Assembly: GCA_035534855.1 (NCBI GenBank)
Contig: DATLRD010000054.1
Coordinates: forward strand, 1 to 9,023
DNA from: DATARH01 sp035534855
GTDB lineage: Bacteria > Pseudomonadota > Alphaproteobacteria > ATCC43930 > CGMCC-115725
Direction of reading: 5' to 3'
Length of the DNA stretch: 9,023 nt
Position 1 is the stretch's first letter, and each line of letters starts with the position of its first letter. Shown here one piece after another: positions 1 to 8,082 of the stretch. The translations under genes and the position numbers were made by a program. The notes beneath the pieces were generated by a model, which saw only the letters and a program-made list of their open reading frames with translations, searched no databases and was not told the origin of the DNA.

Positions 1-36
1 GCGGCGACCGACGTCGCCACCCGGCTGAGGGAGTAA
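1..36 (+). CDS. 3' end of an upstream gene, probably tolB (partial)
   Basis: The first codons of the window read in frame 1 as AATDVATRLRE followed by TAA at 34-36, four bases before the pal start. In alphaproteobacteria the gene directly upstream of pal is normally tolB, the periplasmic beta-propeller of the Tol system, so position alone suggests tolB. The fragment is too short to identify by sequence. Neither frame 1 nor frame 2 (which ends at TGA 26-28) shows the DPxWSP-type ending common in TolB, so the frame and the identity are both uncertain. Confidence 0.3.
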   Translation, partial: AATDVATRLRE

Positions 37-40
37 GTCG

Positions 41-541
41 ATGTTTGGACGATTGACCGGTCTCGCGGGCGTGCTTGTTTTGCTGGCGGCCTGCAGCAAC
101 ACGCCGCCGGCGCCGACGACCTCAGGCCCGGGTGGGCCGGGTGGGCCGGGCGGGCCGGGGGGCATGAGCACGTCGCAATACGCCCCCGGCTCGCAGCAGG
201 ATCTGGCGGCGACCGCCGGGGACCGCGTGTTCTTTGCCTACGACCGCGCCAACATCTCGCCCGAGGGCCAGCAGATCCTGGAGCGCCAGGCGCAATGGCT
301 GCAGCACTTTCCGAACGTCTCGGTGACGATCGAAGGGCATTGCGACGAGCGCGGCACCCGCGAATACAACCTCGCCCTCGGCGAGCGCCGCGCCGAGGCG
401 GCCAAGCACGTGCTGGTGGCGCTCGGCGTCCCGGAGGGTCGTATCCGCACGATCAGCTACGGCAAAGAGCGGCCGATCGTGGTCGGGTCGAACGAGGAAG
501 CGTACGCGCAGAACCGCGTCGGTATCACCACGGTCAATTGA
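41..541 (+). CDS. pal: Pal, peptidoglycan-associated outer-membrane lipoprotein
   Basis: This 166-residue lipoprotein anchors the outer membrane to peptidoglycan and works with TolB and TolQRA during cell constriction. The signal peptide ends in a lipobox L15-A16-A17-C18, so Cys18 should be lipidated after signal peptidase II cleavage. A low-complexity linker of repeated PGG (residues 29-41) leads to an OmpA-like domain at about 61-166. That domain carries the family core EGHCDERGTREYNLALGERRA (98-118), in which Asp102 and Arg117 sit where OmpA-like domains bind the diaminopimelate side chain. The AQNR motif near the C terminus (156-159) is also typical. The ATG at 41 is supported by GAGGGAG at 27-33 with a 7-base spacer. 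It lies 4 bases after the preceding stop, so it is probably co-transcribed with the upstream gene. Length is normal for alphaproteobacterial Pal. Confidence 0.96.
   Translation: MFGRLTGLAGVLVLLAACSNTPPAPTTSGPGGPGGPGGPGGMSTSQYAPGSQQDLAATAGDRVFFAYDRANISPEGQQILERQAQWLQHFPNVSVTIEGHCDERGTREYNLALGERRAEAAKHVLVALGVPEGRIRTISYGKERPIVVGSNEEAYAQNRVGITTVN
125..163 (+). repeat. 9-bp tandem repeat in the Pal linker
   Basis: Four consecutive 9-base units (125-133, 134-142, 143-151, 152-160) close to GGGCCGGGT, followed by the start of another, encode a run of Pro-Gly-Gly. The repeat lies between the lipidated Cys and the OmpA-like domain and so sets the length of the flexible tether. Because the unit is a multiple of three, gain or loss of a unit would stay in frame. 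Confidence 0.85.
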
Positions 542-640
542 TCGTTGCGGCGGGCGGGTTTGCCGGGGGGGCGTGCACGATCGCCGGATGCGCCCTGATT
601 TTGCCTAAAACGCACACTAGAACCGGGGCTTGTACTTTAC

Positions 641-672
641 TGCGGCGGGTCGGCAAAAGCCGGCCGGCCGCG
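641..672 (+). other. Long GC-rich hairpin with AAAA loop between pal and cpoB
   Basis: Bases 641-654 pair with 659-672 around the loop AAAA (655-658). By hand I count 14 positions: 11 Watson-Crick pairs, two G-U wobbles (650/663 and 641/672) and one G-G mismatch (647/666). There is no T-run after it, so it is not a classical intrinsic terminator. It occupies the middle of the 542-738 gap, where I see no convincing ORF or promoter. In an RNA it could protect the upstream pal message from 3' exonucleases, attenuate read-through into cpoB, or be a REP-like element. Which of these applies is inference. Confidence 0.6.
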
Positions 673-725
673 GCGCAAGGCGGTTGCCCGGGCGCGAGCG
701 ATCCGGCGGCAGCCTGCGCTGTTTA

Positions 726-731
726 GCGAGG
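726..731 (+). promoter_or_regulatory. Ribosome binding site of cpoB
   Basis: GCGAGG lies 7 bases before the ATG at 739. It is only 4 bases from the in-frame TTG at 736, so it favours ATG 739 as the start. Confidence 0.6.
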
Positions 732-738
732 CCCCTTG

Positions 739-1779
739 ATGCTCCGCCGTACGACCATGCCGTTCGCGTGCCTGGGTCTGGCGATCGGGTTGGTGGTGTG
801 CACGCTGCCGGTGACGGTAGCGGCGCAGGACCAGTCGACGCAGGACCGGCTCGACCGGCTCGAACGCGATCTCAACATGCTGCAGCGCCAGGTCTATCGC
901 GGCGCGCCGACCCCGATGAATGGCGACCCGACCGCCGCGGCGAGCGAGGAAATTCGCCTCGAACGCCTCGAACAGCAGATGCGTGACCTGACCGGCCGGG
1001 TCGAGGAATACGCCAACCAGGTGAACCAGCTCCGCCAGCGGCTCGAGCAGGTCAACAGCGACATGGAAGTGCGGGCGAGCCAGGGCAGCGGGACGCCGCC
1101 GGCCGCCGGCGCCGGCGACAGCCCGCCGACCCCGGCGCCCTACGGCCCTGAGCACCACCGCTCGGGCGAATTCGGCGCGGCCGCCCCAGGCGCGGTAGCG
1201 CCCGGCAGCGTCGTTCCCGGTCCGGGCTCGGGCTCGGGACCGCAGCCGATCTTCGGCACGCTGACCCCGCCCGGCGAGATGCCGCCGCAGCCGGTGCCCC
1301 GCGGCGCACCGCCGCAGCCGCAGAGGCCCGGCGAGCAGACCGCGGATCGCGGTCCTCCGGCATCGCCCGGGGGCGACGGCCCGCTGCCCGCCGGCTCGCC
1401 GGTTCAGCAATACAATTATGCGTTCGGGCTGCTTAAGCAGGCCAATTATCCCGGCGCCGAGGTTGCGCTGAAGGCGTTTATCGCCCGGCATCCGCGGGAT
1501 TCGCTGACCGCCAGCGCGCAATACTGGCTCGGCGAAACCTATTACGCCCGCGCCAAATATCTGGAGGCGGCGAGCGCCTTCGCCGACGGCTACAAGCGGT
1601 TCCCGCACGGGCCGAAGGCCGCCGACGAGCTGCTCAAGCTCGGCATGGCGCTGGGCCACGCCAACCAGAAGCAGAACGCGTGCGTCGCGCTGGCCCAGCT
1701 CGACCACGCCTTCCCCAATCCCGGGCCCGCGATCAAGCGCGCCGCGACCGAAGAGAAACGGCATCTACGCTGCGGCTGA
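739..1779 (+). CDS. cpoB: CpoB/YbgF, Tol-Pal system periplasmic protein
   Basis: This 346-residue exported protein belongs to the YbgF/CpoB family, which in E. coli links the Tol machine to PBP1B during septal peptidoglycan synthesis. A signal peptide (residues 1-29, positive MLRR start, hydrophobic 9-28, likely cut VAA|QD) is followed by heptad-rich coiled-coil segments at about 36-52 and 70-112, the family's trimerising region. Residues about 113-221 are a long Pro/Gly/Ala/Gln-rich linker. Residues 222-345 form the C-terminal TPR domain, with recognisable repeats around YNYAFGLLKQANY (225-237) and AQYWLGETYYARAKYLEAA (260-278). The mature protein has two cysteines, 315 and 345, which could form a disulfide (inference). 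At 346 residues it is longer than the roughly 260 of E. coli CpoB, mostly because of the linker. Its stop is 4 bases before tilS, suggesting one transcript. Confidence 0.93.
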   Translation: MLRRTTMPFACLGLAIGLVVCTLPVTVAAQDQSTQDRLDRLERDLNMLQRQVYRGAPTPMNGDPTAAASEEIRLERLEQQMRDLTGRVEEYANQVNQLRQRLEQVNSDMEVRASQGSGTPPAAGAGDSPPTPAPYGPEHHRSGEFGAAAPGAVAPGSVVPGPGSGSGPQPIFGTLTPPGEMPPQPVPRGAPPQPQRPGEQTADRGPPASPGGDGPLPAGSPVQQYNYAFGLLKQANYPGAEVALKAFIARHPRDSLTASAQYWLGETYYARAKYLEAASAFADGYKRFPHGPKAADELLKLGMALGHANQKQNACVALAQLDHAFPNPGPAIKRAATEEKRHLRCG

Positions 1780-1783
1780 CGCG

Positions 1784-3100
1784 GTGCCGGCGGCGCCGTT
1801 TACGGTTTCTGAGCTGGCCGCCGCGCTGGCGGCGATCGGCTGCTTCGAGGGCCGCCCGCTGGTCGCGGTCGCCACGTCGGGCGGGCCGGACAGCCTCGCG
1901 CTGGCGATTCTTGCCGACCGCTGGGCGCGCGGGCAGGGCGGCGTCGCCTGGGCGGTCACGGTGGACCACCGGCTGCGGCCCGACAGCGCCGGCGAGGCGC
2001 GGCGGGTCGGCGACTGGCTCGCCGCGCGCGGCATCCCGCATGCGGTCCTGGCGTGGGAGGGCGAGCGTCCGGTCGCCGGGATCGAGGAGGCGGCGCGTGA
2101 GGCGCGCTATCGCCTGCTCGGCCGCTGGTGCCGCGAGCACGGCTGCCTGCACCTGTTGGTCGCGCATCATCGCGAGGACCAGGTCGAGACCTTTCTGATC
2201 CGGCGCGCCGCCGGCAGCGGGCCGGCCGGGCTGGCGGCGATGGCGCCGGTGCGCGAGCTTGCCGGCTGCCGGCTGGTGCGGCCGCTGCTCGCGGTGCCGC
2301 GGGCGCGCCTCGCCGCGGTTCTTGCCGCCGAAGGCCAGGAATATGTCAGCGACCCGAGCAACCGCGACCCGCGGTTCGCGCGCGCCCGGCTGCGGCGCGA
2401 CGGTACCGCAGAGGGCACGGCGCTGGCCGCCGCGCTCGCCGCGATCCGGCGCCACGGCGAGGAGCGGGTAGCGGAGGAGCGTCGGATGTACCGGTTGACC
2501 GCGCGCGCGGTCGTGCTGCACCCGGCCGGGTTCGCGGTGCTCGACCCGGCGCCGCTCGCCGCGGCGCCCGACGAGCGCGCGATGGCACTGCTGGCGCGGC
2601 TGGTGCTGACCCTCGGCGGCGCGCGCCATGCGCCGCGGCGCGAGCGGCTGGCGCGGCTGCGGGCCCGACTGGCGGCGGCGGCTCCGCGGGCGGCGACGCT
2701 CGGCGGCTGCCGCTTTGTCCCGTGGCGCGGGCAGGTCTTGGTGCTGCGTGAGCTCGCGGCCGCCGCGCCGCCAACGCCTCTGGACCCCGGCGCCGCCGCA
2801 GTGGCGTGGGACTGTCGCTTCGTCGCCGCGCTGCCCGCCGGCGCCGGTGCCGGCGGCGGGATGACGCTCGGCCAGCTTGGCCGAGAGGGCGTGGCCATGC
2901 TCGATCGCGACGTGCGGCGGCCCGCGGCGGCAATTTTGCCGCCGCTCGTCTACCCGGCGCTGCCGGCATTCCGCGACACGGCCGGCGATATCGTCGCAGT
3001 GCCGCATCTCTTTTATCGCCGCGCCGCGGCGGACGGTTCGCCGCGTCTCGCGCTGCGCCCCAGGGTGCAGCTGACCGGCGCCGGCTTTGCGGTTGTTTAA
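1784..3100 (+). CDS. tilS: TilS, tRNA(Ile)-lysidine synthetase
   Basis: This cytoplasmic N-type ATP pyrophosphatase attaches lysine to C34 of tRNA-Ile(CAU), changing decoding from AUG to AUA and identity from Met to Ile. The PP-loop SGGPDS is at residues 32-37, VDHRLRPDS at 60-68, and the family signature AHHREDQVETFLIRRAAGSG at 127-146, followed by GPAGLAAM (146-153). A SDPSN-type segment typical of TilS follows before the helical and C-terminal parts. The length of 438 residues matches the family (E. coli about 430). The start is GTG at 1784, 4 bases after the cpoB stop. No good Shine-Dalgarno is visible, so translation is probably coupled to cpoB. MPAAPFTVSELAAALAAIG before the PP-loop is the usual N-terminal length, which supports this start. 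No frameshift or missing motif is seen. Confidence 0.95.
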   Translation: MPAAPFTVSELAAALAAIGCFEGRPLVAVATSGGPDSLALAILADRWARGQGGVAWAVTVDHRLRPDSAGEARRVGDWLAARGIPHAVLAWEGERPVAGIEEAAREARYRLLGRWCREHGCLHLLVAHHREDQVETFLIRRAAGSGPAGLAAMAPVRELAGCRLVRPLLAVPRARLAAVLAAEGQEYVSDPSNRDPRFARARLRRDGTAEGTALAAALAAIRRHGEERVAEERRMYRLTARAVVLHPAGFAVLDPAPLAAAPDERAMALLARLVLTLGGARHAPRRERLARLRARLAAAAPRAATLGGCRFVPWRGQVLVLRELAAAAPPTPLDPGAAAVAWDCRFVAALPAGAGAGGGMTLGQLGREGVAMLDRDVRRPAAAILPPLVYPALPAFRDTAGDIVAVPHLFYRRAAADGSPRLALRPRVQLTGAGFAVV

Positions 3101-3124
3101 TTGCGGGACGCGCCCTATCTTTTG
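3092..3124 (+). promoter_or_regulatory. Candidate heat-shock (sigma-32) promoter for ftsH
   Basis: GTTG at 3092-3095 and CCTATCT at 3114-3120 are 18 bases apart. The published alphaproteobacterial heat-shock consensus, from memory, is CTTG, 17-18 bases, then CYTATNTNNG. Here the -35 has one mismatch (G for C), the CYTATNT core is perfect, and the final G falls one base late, at 3124. The -35 lies inside the last codons of tilS. ftsH is a known sigma-32 target in proteobacteria, which fits. No transcript start is shown by sequence alone. Confidence 0.45.
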
Positions 3125-3203
3125 CTGTTGTGATAGGTATCGGCCGGTCGACGCGATTGCGCCCGCCGCGCAGTCCCGACGCGGGTAGGGAAAGGCGTTC
3201 AGC

Positions 3204-5141
<1,938 letters not shown>

Positions 5142-5269
5142 TTGCCGCCCCGGCTGTTGATTCCCTGCAGATAACAGCGAAAGCAGGCAGGCGGGGTCGC
5201 GCACAATGAAGATTTTTGACGATCCCGGTTGATCATCGCGGGTTGCTCCTCATCCGCAGCTTTCGCAAA

Positions 5270-5307
5270 GGCCGGGTGCGGGGCCGGGTTAAACGGCCGG
5301 GTTAAAC
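5270..5307 (+). repeat. Tandem repeat in the glmM leader
   Basis: Two perfect head-to-tail copies of GGCCGGGTTAAAC lie at 5282-5294 and 5295-5307. They directly follow a degenerate 12-base copy, GGCCGGGTGCGG, at 5270-5281. The array ends 24 bases before the glmM ATG, so it is in the promoter or 5' leader. The TTAAAC part is AT-rich within a GC-rich background. A protein-binding operator, a leader RNA element or a simple duplication are all possible; the sequence alone does not decide. Confidence 0.8.
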
Positions 5308-5331
5308 GATTGTCGGCCAGCAGGGGACGCT

Positions 5332-6732
5332 ATGGCGCGCAAGCTTTTCGGCACCGACGGGGTCCGCGGCACCGCGAACAGCGAGCCGATGACGCCGGAG
5401 ACCGCGCTCAAATTGGCGATGGCGGTCGGCGAATGCTTTCGCAACGGCACCCACAAGCACCTCGTGGTGATCGGCAAGGACACGCGGCTGTCGGGCTACA
5501 TGCTCGAACCGGCGCTGACCGCCGGCTTCATCACGATGGGCATGGACGTGGTGCTGGTCGGGCCGCTGCCGACCCCGGCGATCGCGATGCTGACGCGCAG
5601 CCTCAGGGCCGATATGGGCGTCGTCATCTCGGCGTCGCACAACCCCTACGCCGATAACGGCATCAAATTGTTCGGCCGCGACGGCTACAAACTGTCCGAC
5701 GAGGTCGAGACGCGGATCGAGGAATGCCTCGAGCGCGGCCCGTCGCGCCGCGCCGCGCCGGGCGAACTGGGCCGCGCCAAGCGGCTCGACGATGCCGGCG
5801 GGCGCTATATCGAGTTCGTCAAGCAGAGCTTCCCGCGCGGCCTCAGGCTCGACGGGCTGCGCGTCGTCGTCGATTGCGCACACGGCGCCGCCTACAAGGT
5901 CGCGCCGACCGTGTTCTGGGAATTGGGTGCCGAGGTGTTTCCGATCGGGGTGTCGCCGGACGGGCTCAACATCAATCGCGAATGCGGCGCGCTGGCGCCC
6001 GAGCAGATGCGCCAGGAGGTGCTGGCACGGCGCGCCGATATCGGCATCGCGCTCGACGGCGACGCGGACCGGCTGATCGTCGTCGACGAACGCGGCGTGA
6101 TCCTCGACGGCGACCAGTTGATGGCGCTGATCGCGGCCTCGCTGGCCAAGAGCCAGCGGCTTTCCGGCGGCGCGGTGGTCGCGACGATCATGTCCAATCT
6201 CGGCCTCGAACGCTACCTCGCCGGCGAGCGGATCGGGCTTCACCGCACCGCGGTCGGTGACCGCTACGTCGTCGAAAAGATGCGCACCGTCGGCTGCAAC
6301 CTCGGCGGCGAGCAGTCCGGCCACATCATCCTCAGCGATTACGCGACGACCGGCGACGGGCTGATCGCGGCGTTGCAGGTGCTGGCCGCGATCGTCGAGA
6401 CCGGCAAGCGCGCGAGCGAGGTGTGCCGCGTCTTTGCCCCGGTGCCGCAGCTGTTGCGCAATGTGCGCTTCGGCCGCGGCAAGCCGCTCGAACGGCGCGC
6501 CGTGAAGCAGGCGATCACCGCCGGCGAAGCGCGGCTCGGCAGCGAGGGACGGCTGGTGATCCGCCCCTCCGGCACCGAACCGGTGATCCGCGTGATGGCG
6601 CAAGGCCAGGACGAGGCGTTGCTTGCCAGCGTCGTCGACGACATCTGCGAGGCGATCCTCGCCGGCGTGCAGGAACTGGACGGGTCCGAGACCGGCCCGC
6701 GGCCCGCCGGCGCGGTGCGCGCGGCGGAGTAG
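5332..6732 (+). CDS. glmM: GlmM, phosphoglucosamine mutase
   Basis: This 466-residue enzyme converts glucosamine-6-phosphate to glucosamine-1-phosphate, which GlmU then uses to make UDP-GlcNAc for peptidoglycan and LPS. It has the alpha-D-phosphohexomutase architecture. The N-terminal signature is RKLFGTDGVRGTAN, and the active-site loop is ISASHNPYADNG with phosphoserine Ser102. The Mg-binding loop DGDADR is at 242-247 (Asp242, 244, 246), the sugar-recognition loop GGEQSGH at 325-331, and the phosphate-binding loop RPSGTEP at 411-417. These features, above all the GEQSGH loop and the N-terminal signature, distinguish it from general phosphomannomutases. Length is slightly above E. coli GlmM (445), with a short polar C-terminal extension. 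The ATG at 5332 has AGGGGA at 5322-5327. folP, which lies between ftsH and glmM in E. coli, is absent here. thiD follows after 13 bases. Confidence 0.98.
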   Translation: MARKLFGTDGVRGTANSEPMTPETALKLAMAVGECFRNGTHKHLVVIGKDTRLSGYMLEPALTAGFITMGMDVVLVGPLPTPAIAMLTRSLRADMGVVISASHNPYADNGIKLFGRDGYKLSDEVETRIEECLERGPSRRAAPGELGRAKRLDDAGGRYIEFVKQSFPRGLRLDGLRVVVDCAHGAAYKVAPTVFWELGAEVFPIGVSPDGLNINRECGALAPEQMRQEVLARRADIGIALDGDADRLIVVDERGVILDGDQLMALIAASLAKSQRLSGGAVVATIMSNLGLERYLAGERIGLHRTAVGDRYVVEKMRTVGCNLGGEQSGHIILSDYATTGDGLIAALQVLAAIVETGKRASEVCRVFAPVPQLLRNVRFGRGKPLERRAVKQAITAGEARLGSEGRLVIRPSGTEPVIRVMAQGQDEALLASVVDDICEAILAGVQELDGSETGPRPAGAVRAAE

Positions 6733-6745
6733 GCCGGGCCGGGTG

Positions 6746-7543
6746 ATGAAAGGGCGAGTGCTGATTGTCGCCGGCTCGGATTCCGGCGGCGGCGCCGGCA
6801 TCCAGGCCGACATCAAGGCGGTGACGATGCTCGGCGCGTTCGCCGCCACCGCGATCACCGCACTGACCGCGCAGAACACCGAGGGGGTGTTCGGCATCCT
6901 GCCGATCCCGCCCGATTTCATTCGCCAGCAGATGGCGGTGGTGCTCGACGATATCGGCGCCGACGCAATCAAGACCGGGATGCTGCACGATGCGGCGGTG
7001 ATCGAAACCGTCGCTGCGGTGCTCGCCGAAGCGGCCGCGTCGGTGCCGCTGGTCGTCGATCCGGTCATGGTCGCCAAGGGCGGCGCCAAGCTGATCGAGG
7101 ACGGCGCGATCGACGCACTGAAGCGGCTGCTCGCGTCGCGCGCCGCGGTGCTGACCCCCAACCTGCCCGAGGCCGAAATCCTCTGCGGCCGCGCGATCGC
7201 CAGCGTCGCCGACATGAAAGACGCCGCCACGCTGCTGCTGCGGCTCGGCTGCGGAGCGGTGCTGCTGAAAGGCGGGCATCTGCCCGGCGCGGTCGTCACC
7301 GACGTGCTGGCGACCGCATCCGGGTTTCGCATCTGGGAAAGCCCGCGCATCGACAGCCGCCACACCCACGGCACCGGCTGCACCCTCGCGTCGGCGATCG
7401 CCGCCGGGCTCGCCCAGGGTCTCGCGGTCGAGGCGGCGGTCGACCGCGCCCGCACCTATGTGCAAAAGGCGATTCTGAGCGCCCCCGGCTTTGGCCACGG
7501 CCACGGCCCGCTCGACCATGCCCACCCGCTGACCGCAGCGTGA
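6746..7543 (+). CDS. thiD: ThiD, hydroxymethylpyrimidine/phosphomethylpyrimidine kinase
   Basis: This 265-residue ribokinase-fold enzyme phosphorylates HMP and then HMP-phosphate to HMP-pyrophosphate for thiamine synthesis. It begins VLIVAGSDSGGGAGIQADIKA, the substrate-binding signature. NTEGVFGI, DAIKTGMLHD, VVDPVMVAKGG, LTPNLPEAEILCG and LKGGHL follow in the expected order. GTGC at 209-212, with Cys212, forms the anion hole/active-site turn before SAIAAGLAQG. Length matches E. coli ThiD (266). The start is ATG 6746; an in-frame GTG immediately before it (6743) cannot be excluded, because the upstream GC-rich spacer has no clear Shine-Dalgarno. The frame stays open back to 6623 but that part lies inside glmM. 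The 13-base spacing implies co-transcription with glmM, although thiamine and amino-sugar synthesis are not functionally linked. Confidence 0.96.
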   Translation: MKGRVLIVAGSDSGGGAGIQADIKAVTMLGAFAATAITALTAQNTEGVFGILPIPPDFIRQQMAVVLDDIGADAIKTGMLHDAAVIETVAAVLAEAAASVPLVVDPVMVAKGGAKLIEDGAIDALKRLLASRAAVLTPNLPEAEILCGRAIASVADMKDAATLLLRLGCGAVLLKGGHLPGAVVTDVLATASGFRIWESPRIDSRHTHGTGCTLASAIAAGLAQGLAVEAAVDRARTYVQKAILSAPGFGHGHGPLDHAHPLTAA

Positions 7544-7572
7544 CCTTCGGGGACGAGGCGGCATCTCGGCGA

Positions 7573-7601
7573 TTGCCGGCATCGCGAAAGCGCGGGATTA
7601 T
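7573..7601 (+). promoter_or_regulatory. Weak candidate sigma-70 promoter
   Basis: TTGCCG (7573-7578) and GATTAT (7596-7601) are separated by 17 bases, each matching four of six consensus bases. It sits in the 87-bp gap after thiD, in front of the small exported-protein gene. The -10 overlaps the loop of a small GCGCG/CGCGC hairpin (7590-7606). This is suggestive only. Confidence 0.27.
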
Positions 7602-7630
7602 CGCGCGACTCGACCAGGGAGGGACACGGC

Positions 7631-8071
7631 ATGCTGCGCATCTCGCTTCCCGGCATCTTGATTGCCGCAGGACTTCTCGCCTGTACCGCGCCGGCGATGG
7701 CGCAAAGCAAGGCAGCGATCCAGAAACTCGAGGATCAATGGGGCGACGCCTTCAACAAGGGCAACGCGGCGGCGGTCGCCGCGATGTACACCGCCGATGC
7801 TTACGTTTTGCCCGCCGGTGCGCCGATGGCGCACGGCCGGGCCGAGATCGAGAAATTCTGGTCGGCGGCGATGCAGCAACTCGGCGATGTCAAATGTACG
7901 GCGGTCGATGTAAAGCCGCTCGGCCCTAGCGGCGCGCGCGAGATCGGCACCTGCACCTTCAAGACCAAGGGAACGACAGCGCAGGACGGCGCCTTGAAAT
8001 ATGCCGTCGTCTGGCAAAAGGTGAGCGGCCGGTGGTTGCTGAACACCGACATCTGGAACATGGACAAGTAG
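7631..8071 (+). CDS. Exported SnoaL/DUF4440-like (NTF2-fold) protein
   Basis: This 146-residue protein has a signal peptide (MLRISLPGILIAAGLLACTAPAMA, probable cut AMA|Q at 24/25). The mature part resembles small NTF2-like proteins of the DUF4440 or SgcJ/EcaC type: helix KAAIQKLEDQWGDAFNKGNAAAVAAMYTADA (28-58), then YVLPAGAPMAHGRAEI, then alternating strands ending YAVVWQKVSGRWLLNTDIWN. The WGDAFNKGN and MYTADA segments and the terminal W(R/L)xxxDxW pattern are what I recognise. No catalytic residue can be assigned, and the biochemical role is unknown. An LLAC motif at 15-18 would also fit a lipobox, but the later AMAQ site looks stronger. The ATG at 7631 has a strong AGGGAGGGA at 7616-7624. 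The dmlA-like gene starts 11 bases after its stop, so they are probably one transcript. Confidence 0.8.
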   Translation: MLRISLPGILIAAGLLACTAPAMAQSKAAIQKLEDQWGDAFNKGNAAAVAAMYTADAYVLPAGAPMAHGRAEIEKFWSAAMQQLGDVKCTAVDVKPLGPSGAREIGTCTFKTKGTTAQDGALKYAVVWQKVSGRWLLNTDIWNMDK

Positions 8072-8082
8072 CTGAGGAGCGT

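Noticed and set aside
571..604. Possible terminator after pal (GGCG/CGCC stem followed by TTTT)
   Set aside because: The stem is about six pairs with a two-base bulge and an 11-base loop, too weak beside the nearby 641-672 hairpin.
736..738. TTG as the cpoB start
   Set aside because: The adjacent ATG at 739 has a better spacer from GCGAGG and is the stronger codon.
5206..5232. Eight-codon ORF MKIFDDPG in the glmM leader
   Set aside because: No convincing ribosome site, no known leader-peptide logic in its residues, and an ORF this short is expected by chance.
5216..5244. TTGACG at 5216 as the -35 of a glmM promoter
   Set aside because: No acceptable -10 hexamer lies 16-18 bases downstream (CGGGTT at the expected place).
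6737..6744. GGCCGGGT before thiD as another copy of the glmM leader repeat
   Set aside because: Only the GC-rich half matches and the TTAAAC part is missing. Such 8-mers are common in this composition.
6623..6745. Upstream extension of thiD in the same frame
   Set aside because: The extra 41 codons lie inside glmM in another frame and add Arg/Pro-rich sequence before the conserved ThiD start. ATG 6746 gives the normal family length.
5302..7455. 717-codon open frame on the minus strand opposite glmM and thiD
   Set aside because: Shadow of two well-recognised plus-strand genes, with low-complexity Ala/Arg/Ser-rich translation and no recognisable motif.
7673..7684. Lipobox (LLAC) in the SnoaL-like protein
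   Set aside because: The hydrophobic stretch is followed by a clear signal peptidase I site (AMA|Q), and LLAC is a non-ideal lipobox. Left as a minor alternative.
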